A DNA stretch of 64,000 bases from Sphingobium cloacae (GTDB lineage: Bacteria; Pseudomonadota; Alphaproteobacteria; Sphingomonadales; Sphingomonadaceae). The position numbers and the translations under genes are program-made. Of this stretch, positions 38,652-48,932 are shown piece after piece. The DNA is taken from assembly GCF_002355855.1 (NCBI RefSeq), contig NZ_AP017655.1:1302001-1366000 (forward strand), read 5' to 3'. The notes below the pieces were generated by a model. It did not search any database, had not been told where the DNA came from, and was given only the letters and a program-made list of their open reading frames with translations. Each line of letters starts with the position of its first letter. The stretch's first letter is position 1.

Positions 38652-39467
38652 TCAGCGCAACGCTCCGGCCACCAGCTTATGCAACTTGCTATGGACCGCA
38701 TCGTTCCCCGCGATGATCTCGCGCCGCTCGATGGGCTGGTCCCCGCCGCGGAAATCGGTGACGAAGCCGCCCGCCTCGCGCACCATCAGGATACCGGCGG
38801 CCACGTCCCATGGCTGGAGGCCGCTTTCCCAGAAGCCGTCATAGCGCCCGGCGGCGACATGGGCGAGGTCCAGCGAGGCTGCGCCGAACCGGCGGATGCC
38901 CGCGACCGACGGAGCCACCGCGCCGAAGATGCGCGTCCACTGGGCGAAATCGCCATGTCCCATGAAAGGGATGCCCGTTGCGATCAGGCACTCCCCCATG
39001 TCGCGGCGCGCCGACACCCGCAGGCGCTGGTCATGGCGCCATGCGCCCCGGTTCTTTTCGGCCCAATAGCTTTCGTCGGTGACCGGCTGATAGATGAGGC
39101 CGCTCGTCACTTCCCGCTTCGCGCCGCCGAACAGGGGTTCCTCCACCGCGATGGCGATGGCGAAGTGAGGAATGCCGTGGAGGAAGTTGCTGGTTCCGTC
39201 CAGCGGATCGATGATCCAGCGCGGCTTGGCCGGATCGCCGGGGATCTCGCCCCCCTCTTCCAGCAGGAAACCCCAGTCGGGCCGTGCTTTCTGCAATTCC
39301 TCGACCAGGGTCTTTTCCGCCTGCTGGTCGGCCTTCGACACGAAGTCCGCCGGTCCCTTGCGGGACACCTGGAGATGTTCCACCTCGCCGAAATCGCGGC
39401 GCAGCTTGGAGCCGGCCTTGCGGGCGGCGCGTTCCATGACGGTGAGAAGGCCGGAGTGCGATACCAT
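38652..39467 (-). CDS. suhB: Inositol monophosphatase family protein
   Basis: 271 residues from the ATG at 39467, chosen for GGAGGAGACAAGAAC before it and the usual MVSHSGLLTVMERAARKAG opening. The Mg-dependent phosphatase motifs are LEEGGEIPG (Glu of metal site), WIIDPLDGTSNFLHG and LQPWDVAAGILMVREAGG. It hydrolyses inositol-1-phosphate or related sugar phosphates; SuhB homologues can also act in rRNA antitermination. It lies 128 bases downstream of efp on the same strand. Confidence 0.9.
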   Translation of the reverse strand: MVSHSGLLTVMERAARKAGSKLRRDFGEVEHLQVSRKGPADFVSKADQQAEKTLVEELQKARPDWGFLLEEGGEIPGDPAKPRWIIDPLDGTSNFLHGIPHFAIAIAVEEPLFGGAKREVTSGLIYQPVTDESYWAEKNRGAWRHDQRLRVSARRDMGECLIATGIPFMGHGDFAQWTRIFGAVAPSVAGIRRFGAASLDLAHVAAGRYDGFWESGLQPWDVAAGILMVREAGGFVTDFRGGDQPIERREIIAGNDAVHSKLHKLVAGALR

Positions 39468-39562
39468 GTTCTTGTCTCCTCCCTCCCCTATCCGGAGGGA
39501 TATTGTGTCCCGGAAAAGGAAAGGGCGGAAGGCTCGCTTTCGCTCGCCATCCACCCCCCGAA

Positions 39563-39584
39563 CCCCTCCCGCCAGCGGGAGGGG
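39563..39584. repeat. GC-rich palindromic element
   Basis: CCCCTCCCG (39563-39571) and CGGGAGGGG (39576-39584) form a perfect 9-bp hairpin with a CCAG loop, between efp and suhB. This CCTCCCGC-loop-GCGGGAGG type is, from memory, a recurrent intergenic palindrome in sphingomonad genomes. It may also end efp transcription, but has no U-tract. Confidence 0.6.
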
Positions 39585-39595
39585 CGATGCCGTCA

Positions 39596-40159
39596 TCAGT
39601 CCGCGCGCTTCACATATTCGCGTTCATAGACATCGACGATGATGCGCGTGCCGGTGACGATGTGCGGCGGCACCATGACGCGCACGCCATTGTCGAGGAT
39701 CGCGGGCTTGTAGCTGGCCGAAGCGGTCTGGCCCTTCACCACGGCGTCCGCTTCCACCACGGTCGCCTCGACCGTTTCGGGAAGCTGCACGGAAATCGGG
39801 CGCTCCTCATACATTTCCAGCATGACCATCATGCCGTCCTGAAGGAAAGCCGACGCATCGCCCACCAGATCCTGCGGCAGGTTGATCTGCTCATAGGTTT
39901 CGGTGTCCATGAAGACCAGCATGTCGCCTTCGGCATAGAGATACTGGAAATCCTTGGTATCGAGCCGGATGCGCTCGACCGTTTCGGCGGAACGGAAACG
40001 CACGTTGTTCTTGCGCCCGTCGATCAGGTTCTTGAGTTCCACCTGCATATAGGCGCCGCCCTTGCCGGGCTGGGTGTGCTGGATCTTGACGGCGCGCCAC
40101 AGGCTTCCGTCATATTCGATATTGTTGCCGGGACGAATCTCGACGCCGCTGATCTTCAT
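39596..40159 (-). CDS. efp: Translation elongation factor P
   Basis: 187 residues, normal length. EF-P relieves ribosomes stalled at polyproline; this genome has such clients in the window, for example the NuoC tail. Domain I carries the tip lysine in [10 protein letters not shown] (Lys33), where modification would occur. Domains II and III are complete ([38 protein letters not shown]). Confidence 0.96.
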   Translation of the reverse strand: MKISGVEIRPGNNIEYDGSLWRAVKIQHTQPGKGGAYMQVELKNLIDGRKNNVRFRSAETVERIRLDTKDFQYLYAEGDMLVFMDTETYEQINLPQDLVGDASAFLQDGMMVMLEMYEERPISVQLPETVEATVVEADAVVKGQTASASYKPAILDNGVRVMVPPHIVTGTRIIVDVYEREYVKRAD

Positions 40160-40260
40160 GGGAAGAGCCTGCCTATATGTCTGAAGGTGAAAAGAGCCGG
40201 GCCTTTGGAAAGGCTGGGCGCGCCTCTACATCCTGACGCGCCGAAGGGCAAGAGGGACGC

Positions 40261-40839
40261 TCATCGCTCTCCGGCGAGCAGGGGATAGGGATTGATCGCC
40301 CGTCCGCCATGCCATGGCTCGTCCCGGTCCATGACATGCACCGCGAAATGCAGGTGCGGAGCGGACGGATCGGCATTGCCGGTGCTGCCCACGGTGGCGA
40401 TGCGATCGCCGCGCCGCACCGCCTGCCCTTCGCGCAGGCCGGGCGCATAGCCGTCCAGATGCGCGTAATAATAGATGCGCCGTCCGTCCGGCGATCGTTC
40501 GTAGACGGTGCGCCCGCCATCCTCGCTCCAGAACAGCTTTTCGATATGCCCATCGGCGGCCGCAAGGACCGCCCTGCCCCGCGCCGCCATGATGTCGATG
40601 GCGTCATGCGGACGCGCGCCGCTCGCGCGGGCCTGCGTGAAAGTGTCGGTCAGCGCCGAGGAAGGCACGCCTTCCACCGGGATCAGCAACGCGCCCCCCT
40701 CCTCCCGCGCCGCCTGGCGAGCGGCGACGGGCGGCGCTGGCGCATCGGCAGGCACGATCCGCACGCAGAAGGAAAGGAACAGCGCGCAGGGCAGGACCGC
40801 AAGCGCAACCCCCGCCCAGCCCCGCGCGCCGACCCTCAT
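40261..40839 (-). CDS. M23 family metallopeptidase
   Basis: 192 residues from the ATG at 40839, which overlaps the upstream L,D-transpeptidase stop (ATGA). An N-terminal hydrophobic segment (VALAVLPCALFLSFCV) anchors or exports it. The LytM-type zinc ligands are in RPHDAIDIMA (H-x3-D) and APHLHFAVH (HxH). It should cut peptidoglycan cross-bridges or act as an envelope regulator. The pairing with an L,D-transpeptidase suggests joint work on the cell wall. Confidence 0.88.
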   Translation of the reverse strand: MRVGARGWAGVALAVLPCALFLSFCVRIVPADAPAPPVAARQAAREEGGALLIPVEGVPSSALTDTFTQARASGARPHDAIDIMAARGRAVLAAADGHIEKLFWSEDGGRTVYERSPDGRRIYYYAHLDGYAPGLREGQAVRRGDRIATVGSTGNADPSAPHLHFAVHVMDRDEPWHGGRAINPYPLLAGER

Positions 40840-41912
40840 GACTGGAAATGCGCCTTCACGCCCGCCTTCACCATCTGCGCCAGGCGTGCCGCATCCCAGT
40901 TGGTGAGGCGGATGCAGCCATGGCTCTCCGTTCGTCCGATATTCTGCGGCTCGGGCGTGCCGTGGATGCCGTAATGCGGCTTGGACAGGTCGATCCACAC
41001 GACGCCGACCGGGCCGTTGGGACCGGGCTTCAGCAGCGCCTTGCCATCCGACTTGTCCGCGTCCCAGAACAAAGCCGGATTATAGTGGAAATCGGGATTG
41101 CGGCTGATGCCCTTGATCGTCCAGTCGCCGATGGGCAGCGGATCATGCCCCGACCCCATGGTCGCCGGGAATTGGGCGATCAGCCTGTCCTCGCCATCAT
41201 AGACCTTCAGCAGGCCTTCGGATTTGTCGACGACGATATGGTCGGCCTGCGGCTGGTCGGCGGCGACGGCAAGGCTGGCGAGCGTTTCGCCCCAGCCGCG
41301 CTCGTCCCCTTCGATCCGGGCGACCGGCTGGTTGGCGATGGCGGGCACGCGGATCACCGCGCCGGGGCCGACCTTCGTGTTCGGCGGGTTCAGCGCCAGC
41401 AGGGCTTCGGGCCGCGTGTGGAAGCGTTCGGCCAGCTTTTCCAGCAGGTTGCGATAACCCAGCGTGGGCAGCTTGGCCTGTTCGTTCAAATCCTTGGGAA
41501 TGGCGAAGAACGGCCCCTTCGCGAAACCGTCGGGAATGCGGACGAGCCATGTGGCGGGCTGGGGATCGGTCCCCAGCAGCGCCTTGGCGGTGGCCTCGTC
41601 ATATTGGCCGGTTTCCGGCAATCCCTTCGCCTTCTGGAAACCGCGCAGCGCGTCGGTGAAGGACATGCCCTCCTTCCCGTCCAGCACGCCGGGCGAAAAG
41701 CCCGCCCGGTCGAGCGCCACCTGCGCCTGAAGGATCGAATCCGCCCGCTGCGGCTGGCCCGCCGGTTCGGGCTGGATCGCGAAGGTATAGGGATCGGCCT
41801 GGGCTGCGGGCCGCTGCTGCTCCTCTCCTCCTTGTGGGGCTGGCGCGCCGGTCTGGCTGTTACAGGCGGTCGCGCACAGGGCGATAAGCGAGGAAAGAAG
41901 GAAAGGACGCAC
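40836..41912 (-). CDS. L,D-transpeptidase (YkuD) with peptidoglycan-binding domain
   Basis: 358 residues. The N-terminus (MRPFLLSSLIALCATACNSQ) looks like a lipoprotein signal with Cys17. A peptidoglycan-binding domain (about 60-110: AGFSPGVLDGKEGMSFTDAL) and a LysM-like stretch (FHTRPEALLALNPPNTKVGP) precede the YkuD domain with the catalytic HG-x-SHGCIRL (HGTPEPQNIGRTESHGCIRL). It forms 3-3 cross-links or attaches proteins to peptidoglycan. Confidence 0.92.
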   Translation of the reverse strand: MRPFLLSSLIALCATACNSQTGAPAPQGGEEQQRPAAQADPYTFAIQPEPAGQPQRADSILQAQVALDRAGFSPGVLDGKEGMSFTDALRGFQKAKGLPETGQYDEATAKALLGTDPQPATWLVRIPDGFAKGPFFAIPKDLNEQAKLPTLGYRNLLEKLAERFHTRPEALLALNPPNTKVGPGAVIRVPAIANQPVARIEGDERGWGETLASLAVAADQPQADHIVVDKSEGLLKVYDGEDRLIAQFPATMGSGHDPLPIGDWTIKGISRNPDFHYNPALFWDADKSDGKALLKPGPNGPVGVVWIDLSKPHYGIHGTPEPQNIGRTESHGCIRLTNWDAARLAQMVKAGVKAHFQS

Positions 41913-41963
41913 GGCATTCTCCTGATTTTCCAGAAGAAACGCCAGAAGCCTGCAAAAGATGCG

Positions 41964-42659
41964 TCAGCCTTTACCCGCCAGCACTGGCGAAAAGGCCGCA
42001 ACGCCCGCGCGCGGCCCGTCCGCATGGTTCCACACCGCCCCGCTCACCGCCAGGAAATCCGCGCCCGCCGCCACCAGCGGGGCCGCATTGGCCGCCGTGA
42101 TGCCGCCGATGGCGACGCAGGGCAGTTCGAACAGCGTCGTCCACCAGCCCAGGATCGAAGGCTCCGGCCGATGGAGCGTTTCCTTGGTCGTCGTGGGATA
42201 GAAAGCGCCGAACGCCACATAATCCGCCCCCGCCTCCCCCGCTTCCATGGCAAGGTGGCGGCTGTCATGGCAGGTGACGCCGATCTGCACCGCAGGGCCC
42301 AGGATACGGCGGGCTTCGCGCGGGTCGCCGTCCGACTGCCCCAGATGCACGCCATCCGCACCGATCCGCTTGGCCAGCGCGATGCTGTCGTTGACGATGA
42401 ACGCGACCTCGCGATCCGCACAGAGCCTTTGCAGCGGTTCGGCCGCTTGGGCGATAGCGTGGTCGTCCATCCCCTTGAGACGAAGCTGGAAAGCCGCGAC
42501 CTTTCCGCCGTCGAAAGCGGCGGCAAGGCTGTCGGCGAAAGCCGCATCGATGGCAGGCGGCGAAATCAGGTAGAGCTGGCAAGGCGGACGAAAGCCCCGC
42601 TCGAACTGATCGGCGAATTTCGGGTCGAGAGCCAGTTCTTCTTCGGTGAAGTCAGTCAT
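41964..42659 (-). CDS. thiE: Thiamine phosphate synthase
   Basis: 231 residues, slightly long because of an N-terminal extension ([18 protein letters not shown]). It couples HMP-pyrophosphate and THZ-phosphate. TIM-barrel motifs: [45 protein letters not shown] GAFYPTTTK and [20 protein letters not shown]. It stands alone; I see no TPP riboswitch in the 72 bases upstream. Confidence 0.92.
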   Translation of the reverse strand: MTDFTEEELALDPKFADQFERGFRPPCQLYLISPPAIDAAFADSLAAAFDGGKVAAFQLRLKGMDDHAIAQAAEPLQRLCADREVAFIVNDSIALAKRIGADGVHLGQSDGDPREARRILGPAVQIGVTCHDSRHLAMEAGEAGADYVAFGAFYPTTTKETLHRPEPSILGWWTTLFELPCVAIGGITAANAAPLVAAGADFLAVSGAVWNHADGPRAGVAAFSPVLAGKG

Positions 42660-42731
42660 AACCCGGCCTTAGCCGTTTTTGCCCGCAATGGGGAAGGGGG
42701 AGCCGTTGGCGCGCCGCCGCGTTTCTGCTCC

Positions 42732-43463
42732 ATGATCCGCATCGGCTGCTCGGGATGGAATTACCGCGACTGGCGCGGCCTTTTCTATCCGGAAAAGCTG
42801 GCGGCGAAGAACTGGTTCGCCTTTTACGCCGAACATTTCGACACGGTGGAGATCAACAACAGCTTCTATCGCCTGCCCGGTCCCGAACTGGTGGACCGCT
42901 GGCGGGAACAGGCCCCGCCGGGCTTCTGCTATGCGGTGAAGGCGAACCGCTACCTGACGCAGCAGAAAAGGCTCAAGGATTGCGAGGGGCCGATGGAAAG
43001 GATGATGGAGTCGTTCCGCCACTTTTCCTCCACGCTGGGCCCGGTACTCTATCAATTGCCGCCGAGCCTGCGCCTCGATCTTCCAAGGCTGGAAAATTTC
43101 CTCCGCATCGTGCCGCGCGATCCCGTGCCCATCTTCGAATTTCGGCATGAAAGCTGGTATGTGGACGAAGTCTGCACATTGCTGGAACGCCACGGCGCCG
43201 CTCTGTGCGTGCACGACATGCCCGGCTCGGCAAGCCCGCGCCTGGGCATCGGATCGACCGCCTATGTCCGCTTCCACGGCACCAAAGGCAAATATCGGGG
43301 CAGCTATGGAGAGGAAGGGCTGGCCAACTGGGCGGAATGGATGGTCGCGCAGGAGAGCGAAGGCCGAACCGTCTGGGCCTATTTCAATAACGACTATGAC
43401 GCGCTGGCCATCGCGGACGCGCGGATATTGAGGGATATGACGGGCGGCAGGGCCGGGCGCTGA
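42732..43463 (+). CDS. DUF72 domain protein
   Basis: 243 residues from the ATG at 42732. It opens MIRIGCSGWNYRDWRGLFYP, the family's hallmark, followed by EHFDTVEINNSFYRLP and WAYFNNDYDALAIADA. The family has a TIM-barrel fold and no firm function. It is convergent with the aldolase gene and ends in a 13-bp hairpin that includes its stop codon. Confidence 0.93.
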   Translation: MIRIGCSGWNYRDWRGLFYPEKLAAKNWFAFYAEHFDTVEINNSFYRLPGPELVDRWREQAPPGFCYAVKANRYLTQQKRLKDCEGPMERMMESFRHFSSTLGPVLYQLPPSLRLDLPRLENFLRIVPRDPVPIFEFRHESWYVDEVCTLLERHGAALCVHDMPGSASPRLGIGSTAYVRFHGTKGKYRGSYGEEGLANWAEWMVAQESEGRTVWAYFNNDYDALAIADARILRDMTGGRAGR

Positions 43464-43481
43464 GAAAAGCGCCCGGCCCTG
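43448..43481. terminator. Bidirectional hairpin between convergent genes
   Basis: A perfect 13-bp stem (43448-43460 with 43469-43481) with loop TGAGAAAA encloses the DUF72 stop codon and lies 9 bases from the aldolase stop. It probably ends both transcripts. Confidence 0.75.
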
Positions 43482-43490
43482 CCTGTCAGG

Positions 43491-44396
43491 TCAGGCCGCG
43501 ACCGGCGTCTTGGCGGTCGAGGCGTTGTAGATCTCATCGATAGCGCCGCCCAGCGAGGCGTTGAATTGCTCGTCGCTCATCTGATGGCGCAGGTCTTCCA
43601 GCAACGCGCGCGAGAAGCTGGCGATGATGCCGCGATTCTTGGCGAGCTCGACGCAGGCTTCCGGCCGCTTGAAACCGCCCGACAGCGCCACCACGCGCAG
43701 CACGCGGGGATGGTCGACCAGCGGATCGAACAGGCCGGACCGGGCAGGCAAGGAGAGCTTCAGCATCACCTTGTCGTCGCCCGGCAGCGCGTCCAGATTC
43801 TTGAGGATTTCCTCCAGCAATATCTGGTCTGCTTCGGCGCGTTCGGGCGACTTGATGTTCACTTCCGGCTCGATGATCGGCATGAGGCCAGCGGCGAGCA
43901 CCTGCTGCCCCACCTCGAACTGCTGCTTGACGATGGCGGCGATGCCCTCGCGATTGGCGAGGTTGATGACCGAGCGTTCCTTGGTGCCGTAGACGCCCAG
44001 CGCCTTGGCGCGCTTCAGCAGCGCGTCCAGTTCCGGCATCGGCTTCATCAACTGGACGCCGTTCGCCTCGTCCTCAAGCCCCTTGTCGATCTTGATGAAG
44101 GGGACGACGCCGCGCTCGACCAGCGCCTGCGGCACGGGCTTGCCGCCCGCCTGCCCGTCCATGGTGCGCTCGAACAGGATCGCGCCCAGCACCTTGTCGC
44201 CGGTGAAGGCGGGCGAGGTGATGATGCGGCTGCGCATGTCATGGATCAGGCCGAACATCTCCTCTTCCGTCGTCCACGCATCTTCCTCGACGCCATAGCC
44301 CTTGAGCGCCTTGGGCGTGGAGCCGCCGCTCTGGTCCAGCGCGGCGATGAAGCCGTTGCCGTCCGCGATCTTCTTGGTCATTTCCTGATCCAGCAT
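43491..44396 (-). CDS. Fructose-bisphosphate aldolase, class I
   Basis: 301 residues from the ATG at 44396 (a GTG at 44402 is close by; GAAGG 8 bases upstream favours the ATG). It cleaves fructose-1,6-bisphosphate by a Schiff-base mechanism. The sequence AALDQSGGSTPKAL, VPFIKIDKGL and VMLKLSLPARSGLF carries the active-site Lys residues. It is the last of the run tkt-gap-pgk-aldolase, 94 bases after pgk. Confidence 0.93.
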   Translation of the reverse strand: MLDQEMTKKIADGNGFIAALDQSGGSTPKALKGYGVEEDAWTTEEEMFGLIHDMRSRIITSPAFTGDKVLGAILFERTMDGQAGGKPVPQALVERGVVPFIKIDKGLEDEANGVQLMKPMPELDALLKRAKALGVYGTKERSVINLANREGIAAIVKQQFEVGQQVLAAGLMPIIEPEVNIKSPERAEADQILLEEILKNLDALPGDDKVMLKLSLPARSGLFDPLVDHPRVLRVVALSGGFKRPEACVELAKNRGIIASFSRALLEDLRHQMSDEQFNASLGGAIDEIYNASTAKTPVAA

Positions 44397-44490
44397 CTGC
44401 ACATACCTTCTCGATGAGCCGCCCCTCCGGCGGCGCGTTCATAGGGAAAGCCGCCCTCTCCGACGGCATGGAATAGCGGCGCGCGGCCTT

Positions 44491-45690
44491 TCAGGCCATC
44501 AGCGCCTTGACGCCCGGCAATTCCTTGCCTTCCATCCATTCCAGGAAGGCGCCGCCTGCGGTAGAGACGAAGCTGAAGTCGCCCGCAACCCCCGCATGGT
44601 TAAGCGCTGCGACAGTATCACCTCCGCCTGCGACGGACGTCAACTGGCCCTCCTTGGTGAGCGCGGCGGCGGTCTTCGCCAGCGCCACGGTGGCCTTGTC
44701 GAAGGGCGCGATCTCGAATGCGCCGAGCGGGCCGTTCCACACCAGCGTGCGGCAATTCTTGATCGCATCGCCCAGCGCCTCGACAGCGGCCGGGCCAATG
44801 TCCAGGATCATCTCGTCCGCCGCGACCTCATGGACGTTGCAGGTGCGGACGGAGGGCGGATTGGCCGCGAACTCCTTCGCCACCACCACGTCGTAAGGCA
44901 GGTGGATGGTGCAGCCCGCCTTGTCGGCGGCTTCGAAAATGGCTTCGGCGGTGTCCGCCAGGTCCTTCTCGCACAGCGACTTGCCGACATCGACGCCGCG
45001 CGCGTGGAGGAAGGTGTTGGCCATGCCGCCGCCGATGATGAGGTGATCGACCTTGGCGACGAGATTGTTGAGCACGTCGAGCTTGGTCGAAACCTTCGCT
45101 CCGCCGACGACCGCCGCCACCGGCTTCACCGGCTCACCGAGCGCGGCCTGGAGCGCATCCAGTTCCTTCTCCATCGAACGGCCCGCGAAAGCAGGCAGCT
45201 TGTGCGCCAGCCCCTCGGTGGACGCATGGGCGCGGTGCGCGGCGGAAAAGGCGTCGTTCACATAAAGGTCGCCGATGGCGGCCATCGCCTCGGCCAGCGC
45301 CGGATCGTTCTTTTCCTCGCCGGGATGGAAGCGGGTGTTTTCCAGGATGGCGATGTCGCCGGGGCGCATCACGGCGATGCCGTCGACCGCCCCCTGCCCC
45401 GCGCAATCTGGGATGAACTGCACTTCGCGGCCCAGCACGGCGGACAGCGGACGCGTGATCTTGCTGAGGGAGAATTCAGGGTTCTTCTGCCCCTTGGGAC
45501 GGCCGAAATGGGCGAGGATGAGCACCTTCGCGCCCCGGTCCGCCAGCTCGAGGATGGTCGGCATCGCGGCGCGCAGGCGAGTGTCGTCGCTGACCGAACC
45601 GTCCTGCATCGGCACGTTCAGATCCTCGCGCACCAGCACGGCCTTGCCGTGGATGTCGCCCATGTCGTCAAGCGTCTTGAAGGGCTTCAC
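44491..45690 (-). CDS. pgk: Phosphoglycerate kinase
   Basis: 399 residues, normal length. It makes ATP from 1,3-bisphosphoglycerate. Substrate residues lie in [14 protein letters not shown] and [16 protein letters not shown]; the nucleotide site in [14 protein letters not shown] and [15 protein letters not shown]. Between gap (62 bases upstream) and the aldolase gene. Confidence 0.97.
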   Translation of the reverse strand: MKPFKTLDDMGDIHGKAVLVREDLNVPMQDGSVSDDTRLRAAMPTILELADRGAKVLILAHFGRPKGQKNPEFSLSKITRPLSAVLGREVQFIPDCAGQGAVDGIAVMRPGDIAILENTRFHPGEEKNDPALAEAMAAIGDLYVNDAFSAAHRAHASTEGLAHKLPAFAGRSMEKELDALQAALGEPVKPVAAVVGGAKVSTKLDVLNNLVAKVDHLIIGGGMANTFLHARGVDVGKSLCEKDLADTAEAIFEAADKAGCTIHLPYDVVVAKEFAANPPSVRTCNVHEVAADEMILDIGPAAVEALGDAIKNCRTLVWNGPLGAFEIAPFDKATVALAKTAAALTKEGQLTSVAGGGDTVAALNHAGVAGDFSFVSTAGGAFLEWMEGKELPGVKALMA

Positions 45691-45752
45691 GCCGCACTCC
45701 CCTGCTGCAATGGAAACCGCCGCCGATCACGGGACCGGCGGCGGCAAGGATA

Positions 45753-46763
45753 TCAAAGGAACTTCGCGACCACGCCGGTCGTGTCGATCATGCGGTTCGA
45801 GAAACCCCATTCATTGTCGTACCAGCTCAGCACGCGCACCAGCTTGCCGTCGATGACCGCCGTTTCCAGGCTGTCGACGGTCGAGCTGCGCGGATCGCCA
45901 TTATAGTCGATCGACACCAGCGGCTCGTCCGAATAGCCCAGGATGCCCTTGAGCGGACCGGATTCCGACGCGGCCTTCAGCAGGCTGTTCACTTCCTCGA
46001 CGGTCGTGTCGCGCTTGGCGATGACCTTCAGGTCCACGACCGAGACGTTCGGCGTCGGCACGCGCACCGAAGATCCGTCCAGCTTGCCCTTGAGTTCCGG
46101 CAGGACCTCACCCACCGCGCGGGCGGCGCCCGTGGTGGTCGGGATCATCGACAAAGCGGCGGCGCGGGCGCGGCGCATGTCCTTGTGCAACTGGTCCAGC
46201 GTGTTCTGGTCGTTGGTGTAGCTGTGGATCGTCGTCATGAAGCCGCTCTCGATGCCGATGGCGTCGTTCAACACCTTGGCGAGTGGGGCGAGGCAGTTGG
46301 TGGTGCAGCTCGCGTTGGAGATGACGACATCGTCGGCGCTCAGCGAGTCATGGTTGACGCCATAGACCACCGTCTTGTCCACGCCCGTCGCCGGGGCGGA
46401 GATGACGACGCGCTTGGCGCCCGCCTTCAGATGCGCGCTCGCCTTCGCCTTGTCGGCGAAGATGCCGGTGCATTCGAGGGCGATGTCCACGCCCTGCGCG
46501 GCGTGGGGCAGGTTGGCGGGGTCGCGCTCGGCGGTCACGGCGATGCGCTTGCCGTTGATGACGAGGGCGTCGCCGTCGACGGTCACGTCGCCAGCCCAGT
46601 TGCCGTGGACGCTGTCGCGCTTGAACAGCAGGGCGTTGGACTTCGCGTCGCCCAGATCGTTGATGCTGACCAGTTCCAGGTCATGATCGGTGCGCGAAAG
46701 AATGGCGCGCGCCACGAGGCGGCCGATGCGTCCGAAACCGTTGATTGCTACCTTGGTTGCCAC
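45753..46763 (-). CDS. gap: Glyceraldehyde-3-phosphate dehydrogenase, type I
   Basis: 336 residues. NAD binding is shown by [17 protein letters not shown] and the catalytic Cys by [19 protein letters not shown]; the C-terminus has [15 protein letters not shown]. It follows tkt by 37 bases and precedes pgk, the common gap-pgk order of alphaproteobacteria. Confidence 0.97.
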   Translation of the reverse strand: MATKVAINGFGRIGRLVARAILSRTDHDLELVSINDLGDAKSNALLFKRDSVHGNWAGDVTVDGDALVINGKRIAVTAERDPANLPHAAQGVDIALECTGIFADKAKASAHLKAGAKRVVISAPATGVDKTVVYGVNHDSLSADDVVISNASCTTNCLAPLAKVLNDAIGIESGFMTTIHSYTNDQNTLDQLHKDMRRARAAALSMIPTTTGAARAVGEVLPELKGKLDGSSVRVPTPNVSVVDLKVIAKRDTTVEEVNSLLKAASESGPLKGILGYSDEPLVSIDYNGDPRSSTVDSLETAVIDGKLVRVLSWYDNEWGFSNRMIDTTGVVAKFL

Positions 46764-46800
46764 TGCAATGTTCTCCCGATTTTGCGTGTTGGCTTAAAGC

Positions 46801-48759
46801 TCAGGCGAGCGCGGCCGCGATCTGCGGCGCGATCTTCGCGGCGGTGAGGCCGAAATGGTCGTAGAGCACCTCGGCCGGAGCCGACGCGCCATAGCTGTCG
46901 ATACCGAAACGCAGCGAGGCATGGCGTTCCCAGCCGAAGGTCGTGCCCGCCTCGATGGAGGCGCGCAGGATGCCCTGCGGCAGGATGTCGTCCCTGTACG
47001 ACTGCGGCTGCGCCTCGAAATGCGCCCAGCTCGGCATGGATACCACGTCCGCGCCGATGCCCTGCGCTTCCAGCGCCTCGGCGGTGGCGACGGCGATCTC
47101 GACTTCGGAGCCGGTGGCGATCAGCACGACCTTGCGCTCCGCCTTGGCGGCGCGCAGGCGGTATGCGCCCCTGGCGCACAGATTTTCGTCCGCCTTTTCG
47201 GTGCGGAGTTGCGGCAGGTTCTGGCGGGTCAGCGCCAACACCGACGGGCCGGTCGCGTCCTTCAGCGCCAGTTCCCAGCATTCCGCCGTCTCGACCACAT
47301 CGGCGGGGCGATAGACGTCGAGATTGGGGATCATGCGCAGCGACATGACCTGCTCGATCGGCTGGTGCGTCGGGCCGTCTTCGCCAAGACCGATGGAATC
47401 ATGCGTCAGAACGTGGATCACCCGCTGCTGCTGGAGCGCGGCAAGGCGGATGCCCGCGCGCATATAATCGGAGAAGACGAGGAATGTGCCGCCATAGGGA
47501 ATGACGCCACCGTGCAGCGCCATGCCGTTCATCGCGCAAGCCATGCCGAATTCGCGTATGCCGTAATAGACATAGCGACCCGCATAATCGTCGCGGGTCA
47601 GCGGCCCGGTCGACCTGGTCTTGGTGTTGTTGGAGCCGGTGAGGTCCGCCGATCCGCCCACCGTTTCGGGCAGCAGGTCGTTGATCGCGCCCAGCGCCAG
47701 TTCGCTCGCCTTGCGGGTCGCGACCTTCTGCGGCGCGGCGATCAGGCCGTCGATATAGGTGTCGAGCGAGAAACCGGCGGGCAGTTCACCTGCCATGCGA
47801 CGCTCAAATTCCGCCTTTTGTCCGTGGCTTGCAAGGCGGCTTTCCCATTCGGCGCGAACGAGAGCGCCCTTTGCGCCGATCTCCCGCCACGCGGCGGCAA
47901 TGTCTTCGGGAATGATGAACGGTTCGGCGCTCCAGCCGAGAAATTCGCGCGCGGCGGCGACTTCCGCCTCGCCCAGCGCGGAGCCGTGGACGCCCGACGT
48001 GCCCGCCTTGTTGGGCGATCCATAGCCGATCTTGGTGGAGCAGGCGACCAGCGAGGGGCGCGGATCGGCCACCGCCTCGTCCAGGGCGCGGCGCACGTCC
48101 GCCGGATCATGGCCGTCGCACGACACCACATGCCAGCCGGTCGCGGCATAGCGGGCGCGCACATCCTCGTTGGAGGACAGGTCCACCGCGCCGTCGATGG
48201 TGATCTTGTTGTCGTCCCACAGCACGATCAGGCGGCCAAGGTTCAGATGACCCGCCAGCCCGATGGCCTCATGATTGATGCCCTCCATCAGGCAGCCGTC
48301 GCCCGCGATCACCCAGGTCCGGTGATCGACCAGATCGTCGCCGAAGGTCGCGTTGAGGTGCCGCTCCGCAATCGCCATGCCCACGGCGGTGGCAAGCCCC
48401 GACCCCAGCGGCCCGGTGGTCGCCTCGACCCCGGCAAGCTCGAAATTCTCCGGATGGCCCGCGCAAGGGCTGCCCAACTGGCGGAAGTGGCGGATATCCT
48501 CAATGGTCGGACGCGCATAGCCGGTCAGGTGCAGCAGCGAATAGATCAGCATCGACCCATGTCCCGCCGACAGGACGAAACGGTCGCGGTCGGCCCATTT
48601 GGGGTTTGTCGGATCGAATTTCAGATAATCGGAAAAGAGCACCGTGGCGACATCGGCCATGCCCATCGGCATCCCCGGATGCCCGCTATTGGCAGCCTGA
48701 ACCGCATCCATGGAGAGGGCGCGAATGGCGTTGGCGAGCGTCTTTTCGGAAACGGTCAT
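46801..48759 (-). CDS. tkt: Transketolase
   Basis: 652 residues, normal length. Thiamine diphosphate is bound through GDGCLMEGINHEAIGLAGHL; the pyrimidine domain has EDGPTHQPIEQVMSLRMIP with the catalytic Glu region, and the opening NAIRALSMDAVQAANSGHPG is typical. It links glycolysis with the pentose phosphate pathway. First gene of the four-gene run, divergent from the DUF4164-like gene with 173 bases between. Confidence 0.97.
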   Translation of the reverse strand: MTVSEKTLANAIRALSMDAVQAANSGHPGMPMGMADVATVLFSDYLKFDPTNPKWADRDRFVLSAGHGSMLIYSLLHLTGYARPTIEDIRHFRQLGSPCAGHPENFELAGVEATTGPLGSGLATAVGMAIAERHLNATFGDDLVDHRTWVIAGDGCLMEGINHEAIGLAGHLNLGRLIVLWDDNKITIDGAVDLSSNEDVRARYAATGWHVVSCDGHDPADVRRALDEAVADPRPSLVACSTKIGYGSPNKAGTSGVHGSALGEAEVAAAREFLGWSAEPFIIPEDIAAAWREIGAKGALVRAEWESRLASHGQKAEFERRMAGELPAGFSLDTYIDGLIAAPQKVATRKASELALGAINDLLPETVGGSADLTGSNNTKTRSTGPLTRDDYAGRYVYYGIREFGMACAMNGMALHGGVIPYGGTFLVFSDYMRAGIRLAALQQQRVIHVLTHDSIGLGEDGPTHQPIEQVMSLRMIPNLDVYRPADVVETAECWELALKDATGPSVLALTRQNLPQLRTEKADENLCARGAYRLRAAKAERKVVLIATGSEVEIAVATAEALEAQGIGADVVSMPSWAHFEAQPQSYRDDILPQGILRASIEAGTTFGWERHASLRFGIDSYGASAPAEVLYDHFGLTAAKIAPQIAAALA

Positions 48760-48932
48760 CGGGAGCGGGCGTCTTTCCTGTCTGGCGAGGCGCCCGCGTC
48801 ATGCAGGCGAGTCGAAATCGGGCATCCTTTGTCGCCTCAGGTCCCATGCGTCAACCATGGGCGGGTCCGCCTTCGCGCCCGGCCGTGCGATCCCGTCTTT
48901 TTCCGGCCCGCAAGTTTCGCTATGCCAGCATC

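Noticed and set aside
40848..42731. A long open plus-strand frame before the DUF72 gene.
   Set aside because: It is antisense to the L,D-transpeptidase and thiE genes, whose motifs are complete. DUF72 similarity starts at 42732.
42660..42731. Possible TPP riboswitch before thiE.
   Set aside because: Only 72 bases separate thiE from the divergent gene and no thi-box-like core is visible.
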